64,000 nt of DNA from assembly GCA_022791195.1 (NCBI GenBank), contig JAAVYP010000031.1, positions 22,553 to 86,552 on the forward strand, in the 5' to 3' direction. The stretch is from Clostridiales bacterium. Lineage in GTDB: Bacteria; Bacillota; Clostridia; Oscillospirales; CAG-272. Made by a program: the position numbers and the translations under genes. The stretch's first letter is position 1. Every line of letters begins with the position of its first letter. Below are positions 26,238-34,376 of this stretch, one piece after another. Under the pieces are notes generated by a model. That model was not told the DNA's origin and did not search any database. It was given only the letters and a program-made list of their open reading frames with translations.

Positions 26238-26963
26238 ATGAAAATGAGAAAATGGCTTTCAACGGTTATGGCAGTTTGTCTGTTTGCTTTTTCGATTTTA
26301 CCAATAAGCGCTGCTGATTGGAACAATCCATTTAAGGACGTGCCAAGCAATGAGTGGTATTATGCAGCCGTTCGGTTTGCCCATAGTAATAAGCTTTTTG
26401 TAGGTGTAAGCAACGATCGATTTGCACCGGATCAAACCATGACGCGTGCTATGTTTGTACGTGTGCTTAAAAATTTAAATGACCGTCTGGGCTTTGAAAT
26501 ACCGACTGAAACCGGTTCAAAAGATGATGATAATTACGGCAAGGATATTTTTGATGATAACACGCCGTTTACGGATGTTCCTTTAGATGAGTGGTATTCA
26601 GATGCGGTTAAATGGGCTTATGACCGCGGCATTGTTGCTGGCTATACCAATACGGAATTTGGTGTAGACGGTAATGTAAGCCGAGAAGAAATGTGTGCTT
26701 TTCTCTATCGGTTTGCTGCAAAAGCAGGGATTGAATTAGAGGCAATCCGCGAATTGCATTTTAATGATATGGATCGGGTTAGCAGTTGGGCAAAGGCGCC
26801 CGTCCAAACGATGGCTAATGCAGGGGTTGTCGGCGGTGTCGGTGGCAATCGTTTTGCTCCTGCAGATACCGCGACACGTGCAGAGGTAGCACAGATTATG
26901 AAAACATTTTGCGCGGCTTTACAGCGAGCCGGTGTAGATACTGGGGATATTCAATTTGATTAA
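26238..26963 (+). CDS. Secreted SLH-domain protein
   Basis: 241 residues: signal peptide of about 27 residues (cut after ISAA) and then three S-layer homology repeats and almost nothing else (about 30-85, 110-170, 175-235), each with FKDV/FTDV or FNDM openings, WYY/WYSDAVKWA cores and TRAMFVR/SREEM/TRAEV ends. A bare three-repeat module can bind secondary wall polymer but shows no catalytic domain, so a structural or adaptor role is likely. GAAGGG upstream. Confidence 0.88.
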   Translation: MKMRKWLSTVMAVCLFAFSILPISAADWNNPFKDVPSNEWYYAAVRFAHSNKLFVGVSNDRFAPDQTMTRAMFVRVLKNLNDRLGFEIPTETGSKDDDNYGKDIFDDNTPFTDVPLDEWYSDAVKWAYDRGIVAGYTNTEFGVDGNVSREEMCAFLYRFAAKAGIELEAIRELHFNDMDRVSSWAKAPVQTMANAGVVGGVGGNRFAPADTATRAEVAQIMKTFCAALQRAGVDTGDIQFD

Positions 26964-26980
26964 ATATCAATAGAAATAAA

Positions 26981-27010
26981 AAAACGAAAGGGTTAACCCT
27001 TTCGTTTTAT
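26981..27010. terminator. Bidirectional terminator between the SLH gene and folC
   Basis: Self-complementary AAAACGAAAGGGTT/AACCCTTTCGTTTT; its right edge overlaps the folC stop codon. Confidence 0.88.
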
Positions 27011-28305
27011 TTTGTTTCTTTGTGGATTTTAAGTTGATTGATTGTGTGTTTGAAGGCTGCATAAGAATAAAGAGAACCGAGGCAAAAAAGCGGGATGCCT
27101 TGTTTCGCTGCATATTGAAATGCCTCCTTTGCTGCCGATTCAAACGAAGTAAATGCAGTGGCATATATGCCATGACTTGCGAATACTTTCGCTAATTCTT
27201 CTGAGGACAGTGCCCTGGGATTAGACGGAGCCGCCGTGAAAGCACGATCACATATAGGAGCAAGCATCTGCACCATTTGTTCGTATTCTTTGTCTTTCAT
27301 GACGCCCATGACAATGGCTATTTTTTTATTCGGATAATAACCTTGCATGCTGGAGAGTGCATGCTGCATGCCTTCTATATTATGTGCACCGTCAAAAATG
27401 ACATCTGGCTCTCTTGCTAAAACCTCAAAGCGGCCCTTCCACGTTGCATTGGCTAAACCGATACGCAGGGAATCATCGGTGATTTTGACGCCGCCATGCC
27501 GTAAAATATCGGCCGCCGTGATCACTTTTGCTGCATTGATGGGCTGGTAGTCTCCGCACAGCTGTATATGCAGATTTTTATGGGGGCCGTAGTCAAACGA
27601 GGTACCGTCAATCGTTAAGCATACATTTGACAGAGCCGATTGATCAACGCAATGGAAAGAGCAACCTTCGTCCGCTGCCTTTTGTTCAATAATCGCTTGC
27701 ACCGATTCATCTTTGCCGCCGCCATATAGCACGATGCTGCCCGGCTTAATAATCCCCGCTTTTTCGGCTGCAATTTGTGCGGGTGTGTCACCTAAATATT
27801 CGGTATGGTCGGTGGAAATGCCGGTAATCACCGACATAATCGGCGGATGAATCACATTGGTTGAATCAAGCCGTCCCCCCATGCCGGTTTCCAAAATGAC
27901 AATGCGGCAGCCTTTGCGCTTAAAGTACAAGAAACTAATGGCAGTAACCAACTCAAATTCGGTTGGGGTATCCTCCATTGCCTCGGCATGAGGTCTGACA
28001 TAAGAGGTTATTTCGGCGAGCTCTTCTTCGGTAATCGGCTTGCCGGATACTTGCATGCGCTCTCTGAAATGCTCAATGTAGGGCGAGGTAAACAACCCGG
28101 TTTCGTAACCGGAGGCACGCAGAACGGATTCGAGCATGGCACAGAAAGAGCCTTTGCCGTTTGTCCCGGCCACGTGGATAAAACGAAGTGAATCCTGTGG
28201 ATTGCCAATACGCCGGCAAAGCTCGGTAATCCGGTCAAGGCCGGGCTTACTGCCCAGCCAACTGACCGAATGAATATAGGAGAGTGCTTCTTGATAATTC
28301 ATCAT
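27007..28305 (-). CDS. folC: FolC, folylpolyglutamate/dihydrofolate synthase
   Basis: 432 residues from the ATG at 28305, which overlaps the folT stop as ATGATGA; no independent ribosome site is visible, so translation is probably coupled to folT. Mur-ligase-like: ATP loop VAGTNGKGS, GLFTSPYIEHFRER, VLETGMGGRLD, and FDGAHN in the C-terminal domain. Adds glutamate to folates (and possibly to dihydropteroate). Paired with the folate transporter gene, it would trap imported folate as polyglutamate. Confidence 0.94.
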   Translation of the reverse strand: MMNYQEALSYIHSVSWLGSKPGLDRITELCRRIGNPQDSLRFIHVAGTNGKGSFCAMLESVLRASGYETGLFTSPYIEHFRERMQVSGKPITEEELAEITSYVRPHAEAMEDTPTEFELVTAISFLYFKRKGCRIVILETGMGGRLDSTNVIHPPIMSVITGISTDHTEYLGDTPAQIAAEKAGIIKPGSIVLYGGGKDESVQAIIEQKAADEGCSFHCVDQSALSNVCLTIDGTSFDYGPHKNLHIQLCGDYQPINAAKVITAADILRHGGVKITDDSLRIGLANATWKGRFEVLAREPDVIFDGAHNIEGMQHALSSMQGYYPNKKIAIVMGVMKDKEYEQMVQMLAPICDRAFTAAPSNPRALSSEELAKVFASHGIYATAFTSFESAAKEAFQYAAKQGIPLFCLGSLYSYAAFKHTINQLKIHKETK

Positions 28306-28829
28306 TGATAATTGCAAAGCTTTCTGATTTCTTTATTTTTAGTAATCATATAAATGAGCAGACATTCAAATATCGCAACGCCTAAATAGGTAGGGATGCG
28401 AAGAAGCAGCGAATAAGGATGAAAACCCATTAAATATAATGCTATATTTTTAATGATCAAATTGCCAATGATATGCGGGATCAACACGCAGGGCAACAGG
28501 CGCAAAAAACCGTCTGTGTTTTTCATGAGACGAGCCATAAGACCTGCAAAAAAGCCTACGCTGGCTGCACCTAATGTAATCAATGGATTAATTGAAGGCT
28601 GTGAACTGGTGATGCTGGTGATTATGTCTGCACATGCACCGACAAGACCACCGGCCACTGGCCCGAATAATATACCTGACAAAAGTACAGTTAAATTTTC
28701 AAATGTAATTCTTATAGCGCCAAATGTAAAATATAGTTTACATACAGTGCCAATTACCACTGTCATAGCGGCAAGCAGACCACACATGACAAGCTTGATT
28801 AAATTTTTTTGAACCGTTGTTTTTTCCAT
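28302..28829 (-). CDS. folT: FolT, substrate-binding membrane subunit of the folate ECF transporter
   Basis: 175 residues from the ATG at 28829 with AAAGGAGG at good distance. Six hydrophobic segments, small-residue-rich (GILFGPVAGGLVGACADI), as in ECF S components; the FolT assignment rests on fold, the folC partner and the THF riboswitch ahead of it. It binds folate and works with the shared EcfAA'T module, which is not in this window. Confidence 0.9.
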   Translation of the reverse strand: MEKTTVQKNLIKLVMCGLLAAMTVVIGTVCKLYFTFGAIRITFENLTVLLSGILFGPVAGGLVGACADIITSITSSQPSINPLITLGAASVGFFAGLMARLMKNTDGFLRLLPCVLIPHIIGNLIIKNIALYLMGFHPYSLLLRIPTYLGVAIFECLLIYMITKNKEIRKLCNYQ

Positions 28830-28836
28830 AAAAATA

Positions 28837-28872
28837 CCTCCTTTGCACCCTGACTTAGCCACATAAGGAGGC
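28837..28872 (-). promoter_or_regulatory. Anti-Shine-Dalgarno element of the folT leader
   Basis: In the minus-strand RNA, GCCTCCTT (28865-28872) is complementary to the folT ribosome site AAGGAGG (28837-28844). The same segment can instead pair in CATAGTAAGG...CCTCCTTATG, directly after the THF aptamer. Confidence 0.65.
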
Positions 28873-28894
28873 ATGAAAACCTTACTATGTTGAC

Positions 28895-28987
28895 AGCGGG
28901 ATGCGGGCCATCGACCGCGGCAAGAATGCCTTCGTCCGCCTGACAACTCCCCGTTCAGACGGCACTTTACGCCGATTGCTCTACTCT
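28895..28987 (-). promoter_or_regulatory. Tetrahydrofolate (THF) riboswitch
   Basis: Minus strand matches the THF aptamer consensus in order: AGAGTAG at the 5' side, GGCGTAAAGTGCC, GAACGGGGAGTTGTC, GGACGAAGGCA, CCGCGGTCGATGG and the closing CCGCATCCCGCT. Located directly upstream of folT, its usual place. Control appears to be translational through the anti-Shine-Dalgarno element. Confidence 0.9.
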
Positions 28988-28994
28988 GTGATTG

Positions 28995-29099
28995 TTTGTT
29001 TATGTAAACTCGGACGGATCGTCCGAAGTTATTTTTGCATAATCAAAACATAATATTTTGGTTCGGTTTGGCTTCGCTATGAAGACCAAATTTATTGTA
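28995..29099. other. Intergenic region between folT and mtaB with a palindrome
   Basis: Contains the near-perfect hairpin AACT-CGGACG-GAT-CGTCCG-AGTT (about 29007-29027) followed on the plus strand by ATTTTT, and TTTGG-CTTC...GAAG-CCAAA (about 29068-29091) just after the mtaB stop. The folT promoter should lie here but no good hexamer pair is visible. Confidence 0.45.
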
Positions 29100-30404
29100 C
29101 TACGTTTCTAACAATTTTGCAATTGCTTTTCCCAATTTATAGCCTTGAATCTGCAATTTTTTTATTTCACCTTTTGTAATCGGGCTTGTTTGGCTCCATT
29201 CGACTTCAATGAAATTGTTTGTATGGCCTTGCGCTATGCCGTTTTCGATTGTTTCGCATAATACCCACACAGTTTCGCCTATACGGCGTTCGATTTCTTC
29301 TTTTTGTGAGGTGAGACATATGTTTTGCAGAATTTGGTTCCGTTCTTTTTTGAAGGTCTCTGCAACCTGTTCGGGCAGACCGGCGGCCTCTGTGCCGGGG
29401 CGCTTTGAAAAGGAGAAGATGTGGCCGTGCAGAAGCCGTAAGCGCTGTACAAAAGCACAGGTTGCTTCAAATTCTTCTTCTGTTTCACCGGGAAAACCCA
29501 CAATGACGTCGGCCGAAAGGCATAAATCGGGTATTTTGTTTTGCAGATATTCGATATTTCTTTGTACCTGATCGGTTGTATATTTTCGTCTCATGCGTCT
29601 TAGCGTTTGGTCGCATCCGCTTTGCAGCGAAAGGTGAAAATGGCTGCACAGATGTGCGGCACGGCTGATTTGATCGGTGAAAGAAGGACGAAGCAGCGAG
29701 GGATCAAGCGAACCTAACCGAATACGCTCAATACCGGGAATTTGATCGACCATGAGGATGATATCCGAAAGAGAAACACCGGGAAGATCTTGACCGTAAG
29801 CGGCGGTCTCAATGCCGGTCAGCACAATTTCTTTGTAGCCTGCGGCAGCCAATGCAGAAACTTCGTTTAATACATCTTCTGGCTTTTTGGAGCAAACCGG
29901 TCCCCTTGCTTTGGGGATAATGCAGTATGCACAGTGATTTTCACAGCCGTCTTGTATTTTTACATAAGCGCGTGTGCGGCCAAAGGAAGCAATGGACATA
30001 TTTTCAAAGGATGCATCTTGGTTGTCGGGGATGCATACGATAGGCTTGTTTGGCTTACCGCCTTTTTCATGAAGCGTTAACAGCGCTGGGACGGTAGAGA
30101 GCTTATTTCTTGAGCCGCAGATATAATCAACACCCTCTATTTTCGCTATTTGATCAGCCTCTGTTTGCGCATAGCATCCCGTGACCAAAATAAAGGCATG
30201 AGGGTTTGCCTTGATTGCCCGGCGGATAAACTGCCGCGCTTTTCGATCGGATTCAGCTGTGACTGTACAGGTATTAATAATATAAGCGTCGCATAGCTCG
30301 CTGGCGTCTAATAATAAGATGCCGGCTTTGGCAAGCTGTTCTGCGATCGCTTCGCTCTCGTATTGATTGACGCGGCAGCCGAGGGTGTAAATTCCGCAGG
30401 TCAT
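29100..30404 (-). CDS. mtaB: MtaB, tRNA t6A37 methylthiotransferase
   Basis: 434 residues from the ATG at 30404 (GGAG eight bases upstream). N-terminal UPF0004 domain with cluster cysteines (TLGCRVNQYES, NTCTVT, VTGCYAQ), radical-SAM domain with CENHCAYC and C-terminal TRAM. Converts t6A37 to ms2t6A37 in ANN-decoding tRNAs such as tRNA-Lys(UUU). The MtaB rather than MiaB branch is inferred from the CRVNQYES start and the short TRAM region. A long structured leader with RNA B precedes it. Confidence 0.92.
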   Translation of the reverse strand: MTCGIYTLGCRVNQYESEAIAEQLAKAGILLLDASELCDAYIINTCTVTAESDRKARQFIRRAIKANPHAFILVTGCYAQTEADQIAKIEGVDYICGSRNKLSTVPALLTLHEKGGKPNKPIVCIPDNQDASFENMSIASFGRTRAYVKIQDGCENHCAYCIIPKARGPVCSKKPEDVLNEVSALAAAGYKEIVLTGIETAAYGQDLPGVSLSDIILMVDQIPGIERIRLGSLDPSLLRPSFTDQISRAAHLCSHFHLSLQSGCDQTLRRMRRKYTTDQVQRNIEYLQNKIPDLCLSADVIVGFPGETEEEFEATCAFVQRLRLLHGHIFSFSKRPGTEAAGLPEQVAETFKKERNQILQNICLTSQKEEIERRIGETVWVLCETIENGIAQGHTNNFIEVEWSQTSPITKGEIKKLQIQGYKLGKAIAKLLET

Positions 30405-30596
30405 AGTAATCTCCATTCCGCCGCGCTGCGGCGGCACAAATCGATATGAAATTCTTCTTCAAAATGAGTCGGGGGTCATTTTAAAGAAGAATTTACGCGT
30501 GAAACAGTTGTACAAGTGGGCATATCCAATGTAATTTCACGCGATACTTCTGTTATTGTTTATGATATATAAAATCATTTAGAATAAGACAAGACA
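30405..30596 (-). repeat. Hairpin-rich 3' part of the mtaB leader
   Basis: Three separate hairpins: CCGCCGC-AGC-GCGGCGG (30418-30434) just upstream of the ribosome site; a 19-bp stem with one mismatch between 30449-30467 and 30476-30494; and CGCGTGAAA/TTTCACGCG (30496-30504 / 30535-30543). None has a T run on either strand. They could stabilise the leader or be remnants of a small palindromic element. Confidence 0.55.
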
Positions 30597-30720
30597 GGCT
30601 TGCTCATCGTGAAATGTTAAAGTTTAAGTAACCGGAAAGTTTAACGGTTCCGGCTGTGCCGGAATGCCGCAGGAATGCGGCAAGGGAAACTTTCTAAGGC
30701 AAGCCGAACGGCTTGCTCTT
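30597..30720 (-). ncRNA. Structured RNA B: second copy of the hairpin/three-way-junction RNA
   Basis: Minus strand, starting at the predicted transcript start: hairpin AGCAAGCC/GGCTTGC (loop GTTC); P1 GAAAGTTT (30687-30694) with AAACTTTC (30635-30642); J1/2 CCCT; P2 TGCCGCA/TGCGGCA; P3 TTCCGGC/GCCGGAA; then a downstream copy GAGCAAGCC (30597-30605) of the first arm. Same order and 4-nt J1/2 as RNA A with different paired bases. No terminator arm follows the downstream copy. Confidence 0.65.
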
Positions 30721-30749
30721 ATTTTAGCATTCTTTTGTCGAAATGTAAA
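30721..30749 (-). promoter_or_regulatory. Promoter of mtaB and RNA B
   Basis: Minus strand TTTACA, 17-bp spacer, TAAAAT. Back-to-back with the upp promoter. Confidence 0.65.
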
Positions 30750-30756
30750 TGTTTAC

Positions 30757-30785
30757 TTGAAATAAGCACTTGTTCGGGGTATAAT
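30757..30785 (+). promoter_or_regulatory. Promoter of upp
   Basis: TTGAAA, 17-bp spacer, TATAAT. Leads to a leader of about 190 bases. Confidence 0.8.
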
Positions 30786-30789
30786 AAGG

Positions 30790-30875
30790 ATAAACCCCGC
30801 GGTTTGATTGTAGAAAGTTTATTTTACGCTTTTGTAAGTGTGATTCAGGCACGGCCGAATCCGCTAAACTTATGG
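30790..30875 (+). ncRNA. Structured RNA C: third, weaker copy in the upp leader
   Basis: Hairpin AAACC/GGTTT (30792-30805); P1 AAGTTTA (30815-30821) with TAAACTT (30865-30871); J1/2 TTTT; P2 ACGCTT/AAGTGT (30826-30841); P3 GATTC/GAATC (30842-30861). It shares TAGAAAGTTT with RNA B. No terminator or repeated arm is clear before the upp start, so its control logic, if any, differs. Confidence 0.5.
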
Positions 30876-30984
30876 TGCGTAACATATTATGGCATAATAA
30901 AAGAACACAATGAGCCGCATAAAACGCTGTTTTAAATAAAAATTTGATTTGCTGTCCAATATGTGTAAAGACAAGGAGAACCAA

Positions 30985-31614
30985 ATGGGCGAATTATTTA
31001 TCATTGATCATCCGCTGATTGTACACAAACTTTCAATTATGAGAGACAAGGAAACGGGTACTAAGGATTTTAAGGAATTATTGAATGAAATCTCGATGCT
31101 CATGGCTTATGAGATTACCAGAGATTTGCCTTTAGAGAATAAGGAAATTGAGACGCCGCTTTGCAAAATGACGGCTAAAAAAATTTCGGGTAAAAAGTTA
31201 GCGGTTGTGCCGATTTTGCGCGCGGGCCTTGGCATGGTTGACGGTATTACCAAGCTGGTTCCGGTGGCCAAGGTAGGGCATATCGGTCTGTATCGTGATC
31301 CGGTCACGCATGAGCCGGTAGAGTATTACTGCAAAATGCCCGAGGATATTGAAAAGCGAATCGTCATTGTGCTGGATCCTATGCTGGCTACCGGTGGCAG
31401 TGCCATTGACGCGGTGACCATGCTGAAAAGCAAGGGATGCAATAATATTAAGATGATGAATCTCGTGGTAGCGCCCGAAGGGGTTAAGCACTTTCACGAG
31501 GTACATCCTGATGTGGACATTTATACAGCCGCGCTGGACGATTGCTTGAATGAGCATGATTATATTGTGCCCGGCTTAGGCGATGCAGGCGACCGAATCT
31601 TTGGTACGAAGTAA
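30985..31614 (+). CDS. upp: Uracil phosphoribosyltransferase
   Basis: 209 residues from the ATG at 30985 with AAGGAG upstream. PRTase fold with [12 protein letters not shown], the PRPP loop [12 protein letters not shown] and the C-terminal uracil-binding [12 protein letters not shown] motif. Makes UMP from uracil and PRPP, the pyrimidine salvage route. Six bases separate it from the pseudouridine synthase gene, so they share a transcript. Strong promoter and structured leader upstream. Confidence 0.96.
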   Translation: MGELFIIDHPLIVHKLSIMRDKETGTKDFKELLNEISMLMAYEITRDLPLENKEIETPLCKMTAKKISGKKLAVVPILRAGLGMVDGITKLVPVAKVGHIGLYRDPVTHEPVEYYCKMPEDIEKRIVIVLDPMLATGGSAIDAVTMLKSKGCNNIKMMNLVVAPEGVKHFHEVHPDVDIYTAALDDCLNEHDYIVPGLGDAGDRIFGTK

Positions 31615-31620
31615 TTTTTT

Positions 31621-32589
31621 ATGAGAGAACTGATCATCGAAAAAAATGATGCAGGCCAGCGCCTCGATAAATTTTTATCCAAAGCAGTGCCGGCACTGCC
31701 GACTTCTTTGCTCTATAAATTTATACGATTAAAGAAAATCAAAGTAAACCGCGCCAGAACCGAGCAGGGGTATATGCTGCAAAAGGGCGATACGGTTCAG
31801 CTTTTTATCAAAGAAGAATTTTTTGATCAAGAGGCGGTCAGCCAAGCGTTTACCAAGCTGACCCCTCGGTTGGATATTCTGTATGAGGATGAGCAGATAT
31901 TGCTTTGCGATAAGAGGCCGGGCCTTTTAGTTCATTCAGACCAGGCCGAGCAAACCAATACGCTCATTTCGCATATTCAGGCCTATTTGTATCGTAAAGG
32001 CGAGTATCTGCCGGATAGGGAGCATTCGTTTGCGCCGGCGCTTTGCAATCGGATCGACCGCAATACTGGTGGTATTGTGATTGCCGCTAAAAGTGCCGAG
32101 GCACTGCGTATACTGAATGAAACGATTAAGCGAAGAGAGCTGACTAAAAAGTATTTGTGTGCGCTGCACGGGTCGGTAACACCGTCTAAAGGGAGCTTAA
32201 AGGGATATTTAATCAAAGATCCCGTCACCAATCAAGTGACGGTGTATGACCGCAATCCCAGCGGGAAAGCCAAGGAAATTCAAACTGATTATCGCATACT
32301 CGAAGAAAAAAACGGGCTTTCGTTAGCCGAGGTGACGCTCATTACCGGGCGCACCCACCAGATTCGGGCTCATTTTGCTCATATTGGGCATCCCTTGTTG
32401 GGGGATGGCAAATATGGTGTGAACAGTGAGGATAAAAAGCGCGGGTATAAGTTTCAGGCTTTGTATTCTTATCAGCTTACGTTTCATTTTCAGGAGCAAA
32501 ATGCGCTTTCGTATCTCGACGGCAGGACTTTTGAGGTCGATCGGAATAAAATCTGGTTTTTAAAAGAATTTGATGTGGGGATCGAATGA
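31621..32589 (+). CDS. RluA-family pseudouridine synthase with S4 domain
   Basis: 322 residues. N-terminal S4 RNA-binding domain (about 12-65) and RluA-type catalytic domain with NRIDRNTGG carrying the catalytic Asp, and TGRTHQIRAHFAHIGHPLLGD. Isomerises uridine in rRNA or tRNA; exact target not readable. It is distinct from the rluD-like gene at 52.3 kb. Ends in ATGA overlap with the hydrolase gene. Confidence 0.92.
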   Translation: MRELIIEKNDAGQRLDKFLSKAVPALPTSLLYKFIRLKKIKVNRARTEQGYMLQKGDTVQLFIKEEFFDQEAVSQAFTKLTPRLDILYEDEQILLCDKRPGLLVHSDQAEQTNTLISHIQAYLYRKGEYLPDREHSFAPALCNRIDRNTGGIVIAAKSAEALRILNETIKRRELTKKYLCALHGSVTPSKGSLKGYLIKDPVTNQVTVYDRNPSGKAKEIQTDYRILEEKNGLSLAEVTLITGRTHQIRAHFAHIGHPLLGDGKYGVNSEDKKRGYKFQALYSYQLTFHFQEQNALSYLDGRTFEVDRNKIWFLKEFDVGIE

Positions 32590-33914
32590 AGAATACGCTT
32601 GTTAGAGTCACGGTGTTATCTTTGTTTTTCTTTGTTTGTTGCGCTGTTTTTGGTCTTTCTGCTTTTTATGCGCTGCCCTGGTATGTGGGTGTCGTGTCCT
32701 TGCTTGGGTTTGTTTTCCTGAATATTCAGCCGTCTTTTGTCCGGCGTCCTTCAATCAGGTTGAAAGTGGCGTCAGACGGAGCGGATTTGTTGTGCATATT
32801 CCTGATTGTGCTTGGCCTCATGTGCGTTTATACGCTGTTAGCAGGCAAGTATCTGTTTGGCTTTTTTACACCTGCATGGTGGATTCATGTTGCCGCTGTG
32901 TTTTTCATGGAATTTTGCGTTTTTTGGAACGGGATTCTCCGCGTTTACTGTACAGCAACGATGCTGGGGGCCAAATGGCGTGTTCTTGGCATTATATTTG
33001 GCTTTGTGCCAGTGGCCAATTTGGTGGTGCTGTATCGGATTATTGCTGTGGTGCGCCAGGAAGTACATAGGGAAGAAGAGCGGGAACTACGCAATCAACA
33101 ACGGCAAGAAGAAAAAGTGTGCGCTACGCGATATCCGGTATTGTTGGTGCATGGTGTGTTTTTCCGAGATGCGCGGTTTCTCAATTATTGGGGGCGCATT
33201 CCGGGCGAGCTGGAGCGAAATGGTGCACAGCTTTTTTATGGCCACCAGCAATCGGCATTAAGTGTCTGTGACAGCGCCAAGGAAATTGCCGAAACCATTC
33301 GGGAAATTGTAGATAAGATAGGCTGTGAGAAAGTGAATATTGTGGCACATTCCAAAGGGGGACTTGATTGTCGTTATGCCATTACGCATTTAGGGGTTGC
33401 CCCTTTGGTTGCTTCGCTCACGACGATCAACACACCCCATCAGGGGTGTCTGTTTGCCGACTGGCTGTTAGATCGTGCGCCGGTGTCACTTAGAAATCGA
33501 GTGGCCCGTGTGTATAATGCGACCCTGCGCAAGCTGGGTGATACCACGCCCGATTTTCTGAGCGCAGTGGAAGATTTGCGTGCGTCCGCTTGTCAAGATT
33601 TTAATCAGACCACGCCGGACTGTCCGGGCGTTTATTATCAAAGCGTGGGCAGTTGTATTAACCGACCGTTGCGCGGTGTGTTTCCATTGAACTTAACATA
33701 TGCGTTTGTTCGGCATTTTGACGGACCCAATGACGGTTTGGTCAATTTACACGCCAGTCAATGGGGAGAGCGGTTTATTCGGTTAACATCCTCCTCGCCG
33801 GATGGCATTTCACATGCGGATGTGATTGATCTTGCGCGGCGGGATAAACCGGATTTTGATGTGCGTGAATTTTATGTCTGTTTACTAAACGAATTAAAAA
33901 ATAAGGGATTATAA
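32586..33914 (+). CDS. Membrane alpha/beta hydrolase (lipase/esterase-like)
   Basis: 442 residues. Four hydrophobic helices in the first 150 residues, a charged linker (about 155-180), then a lipase-type alpha/beta hydrolase: LLVHGVFF oxyanion strand, nucleophile elbow AHSKGG, acid in FDGPNDGL and His in GISHAD. Resembles Bacillus/Clostridium triacylglycerol lipases with a lid region. The active site is probably cytosolic or membrane-facing; substrate unknown. Translation is coupled to the preceding gene by ATGA. Confidence 0.85.
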   Translation: MKNTLVRVTVLSLFFFVCCAVFGLSAFYALPWYVGVVSLLGFVFLNIQPSFVRRPSIRLKVASDGADLLCIFLIVLGLMCVYTLLAGKYLFGFFTPAWWIHVAAVFFMEFCVFWNGILRVYCTATMLGAKWRVLGIIFGFVPVANLVVLYRIIAVVRQEVHREEERELRNQQRQEEKVCATRYPVLLVHGVFFRDARFLNYWGRIPGELERNGAQLFYGHQQSALSVCDSAKEIAETIREIVDKIGCEKVNIVAHSKGGLDCRYAITHLGVAPLVASLTTINTPHQGCLFADWLLDRAPVSLRNRVARVYNATLRKLGDTTPDFLSAVEDLRASACQDFNQTTPDCPGVYYQSVGSCINRPLRGVFPLNLTYAFVRHFDGPNDGLVNLHASQWGERFIRLTSSSPDGISHADVIDLARRDKPDFDVREFYVCLLNELKNKGL

Positions 33915-33950
33915 AAACCCGAAAGGATAGTTTCCTTTCGGGTTTTGTTT
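33913..33950. terminator. Bidirectional terminator between the hydrolase gene and rpsR
   Basis: Stem AAAACCCGAAAGGA / TCCTTTCGGGTTTT; the flanking A and T runs suit both directions. Confidence 0.9.
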
Positions 33951-33961
33951 AATGTCTTTAA

Positions 33962-34342
33962 TTAGTCGGTTACGTAAGGCAGAAGTGCAATTACGCGTGC
34001 TCTCTTGATTGCTGTAGTCAGCTCTCTTTGATGCTTAGCACAAGTGCCGGAGATTCTGCGCGGTAAAATTTTACCTCTTTCGCTGATAAACTTGCGCAGT
34101 TTTGCTGCGTCCTTGTAATCAATGAAATCAGTTTTGTCAGCGCAGAAAGCACAAACCTTTCTTCTGCGTCCGCGCATATTGTTCTGGCGGTAAGGCTTTT
34201 TCTCATAGGGCGCTTTGTTTTCAGCGGCCGGTGCAGCCTCTGCCGGTGTTTTTTCTGTTTCGATCGATGCGGCGGTTGTATCCATGGTAACAACCGGTGC
34301 TTCAGCCTGCTCTTGAACCGGCTGTACGTTTTCGTTATCCAT
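33962..34342 (-). CDS. rpsR: 30S ribosomal protein S18 with N-terminal extension
   Basis: 126 residues against about 75-80 for most S18. The conserved core begins near residue 50 ([16 protein letters not shown], then [26 protein letters not shown]). Residues 1-50 are an acidic, Ala/Pro/Glu-rich low-complexity extension. AGGAGGA upstream fits the long start at 34342; the next in-frame Met codons have no ribosome site. Third gene of rpsF-ssb-rpsR. Confidence 0.94.
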   Translation of the reverse strand: MDNENVQPVQEQAEAPVVTMDTTAASIETEKTPAEAAPAAENKAPYEKKPYRQNNMRGRRRKVCAFCADKTDFIDYKDAAKLRKFISERGKILPRRISGTCAKHQRELTTAIKRARVIALLPYVTD

Positions 34343-34376
34343 AATTATGAAATCCTCCTATTAAACTTAGCTTCTC

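Noticed and set aside
29007..29033. Plus-strand terminator between folT and mtaB
   Set aside because: The hairpin has a short T run on the plus strand, but no plus-strand gene ends there; kept only as an intergenic palindrome.
30786..30900. Purine-type riboswitch in the upp leader
   Set aside because: A three-way junction is present but the purine aptamer junction bases and 7-nt kissing loops are missing.
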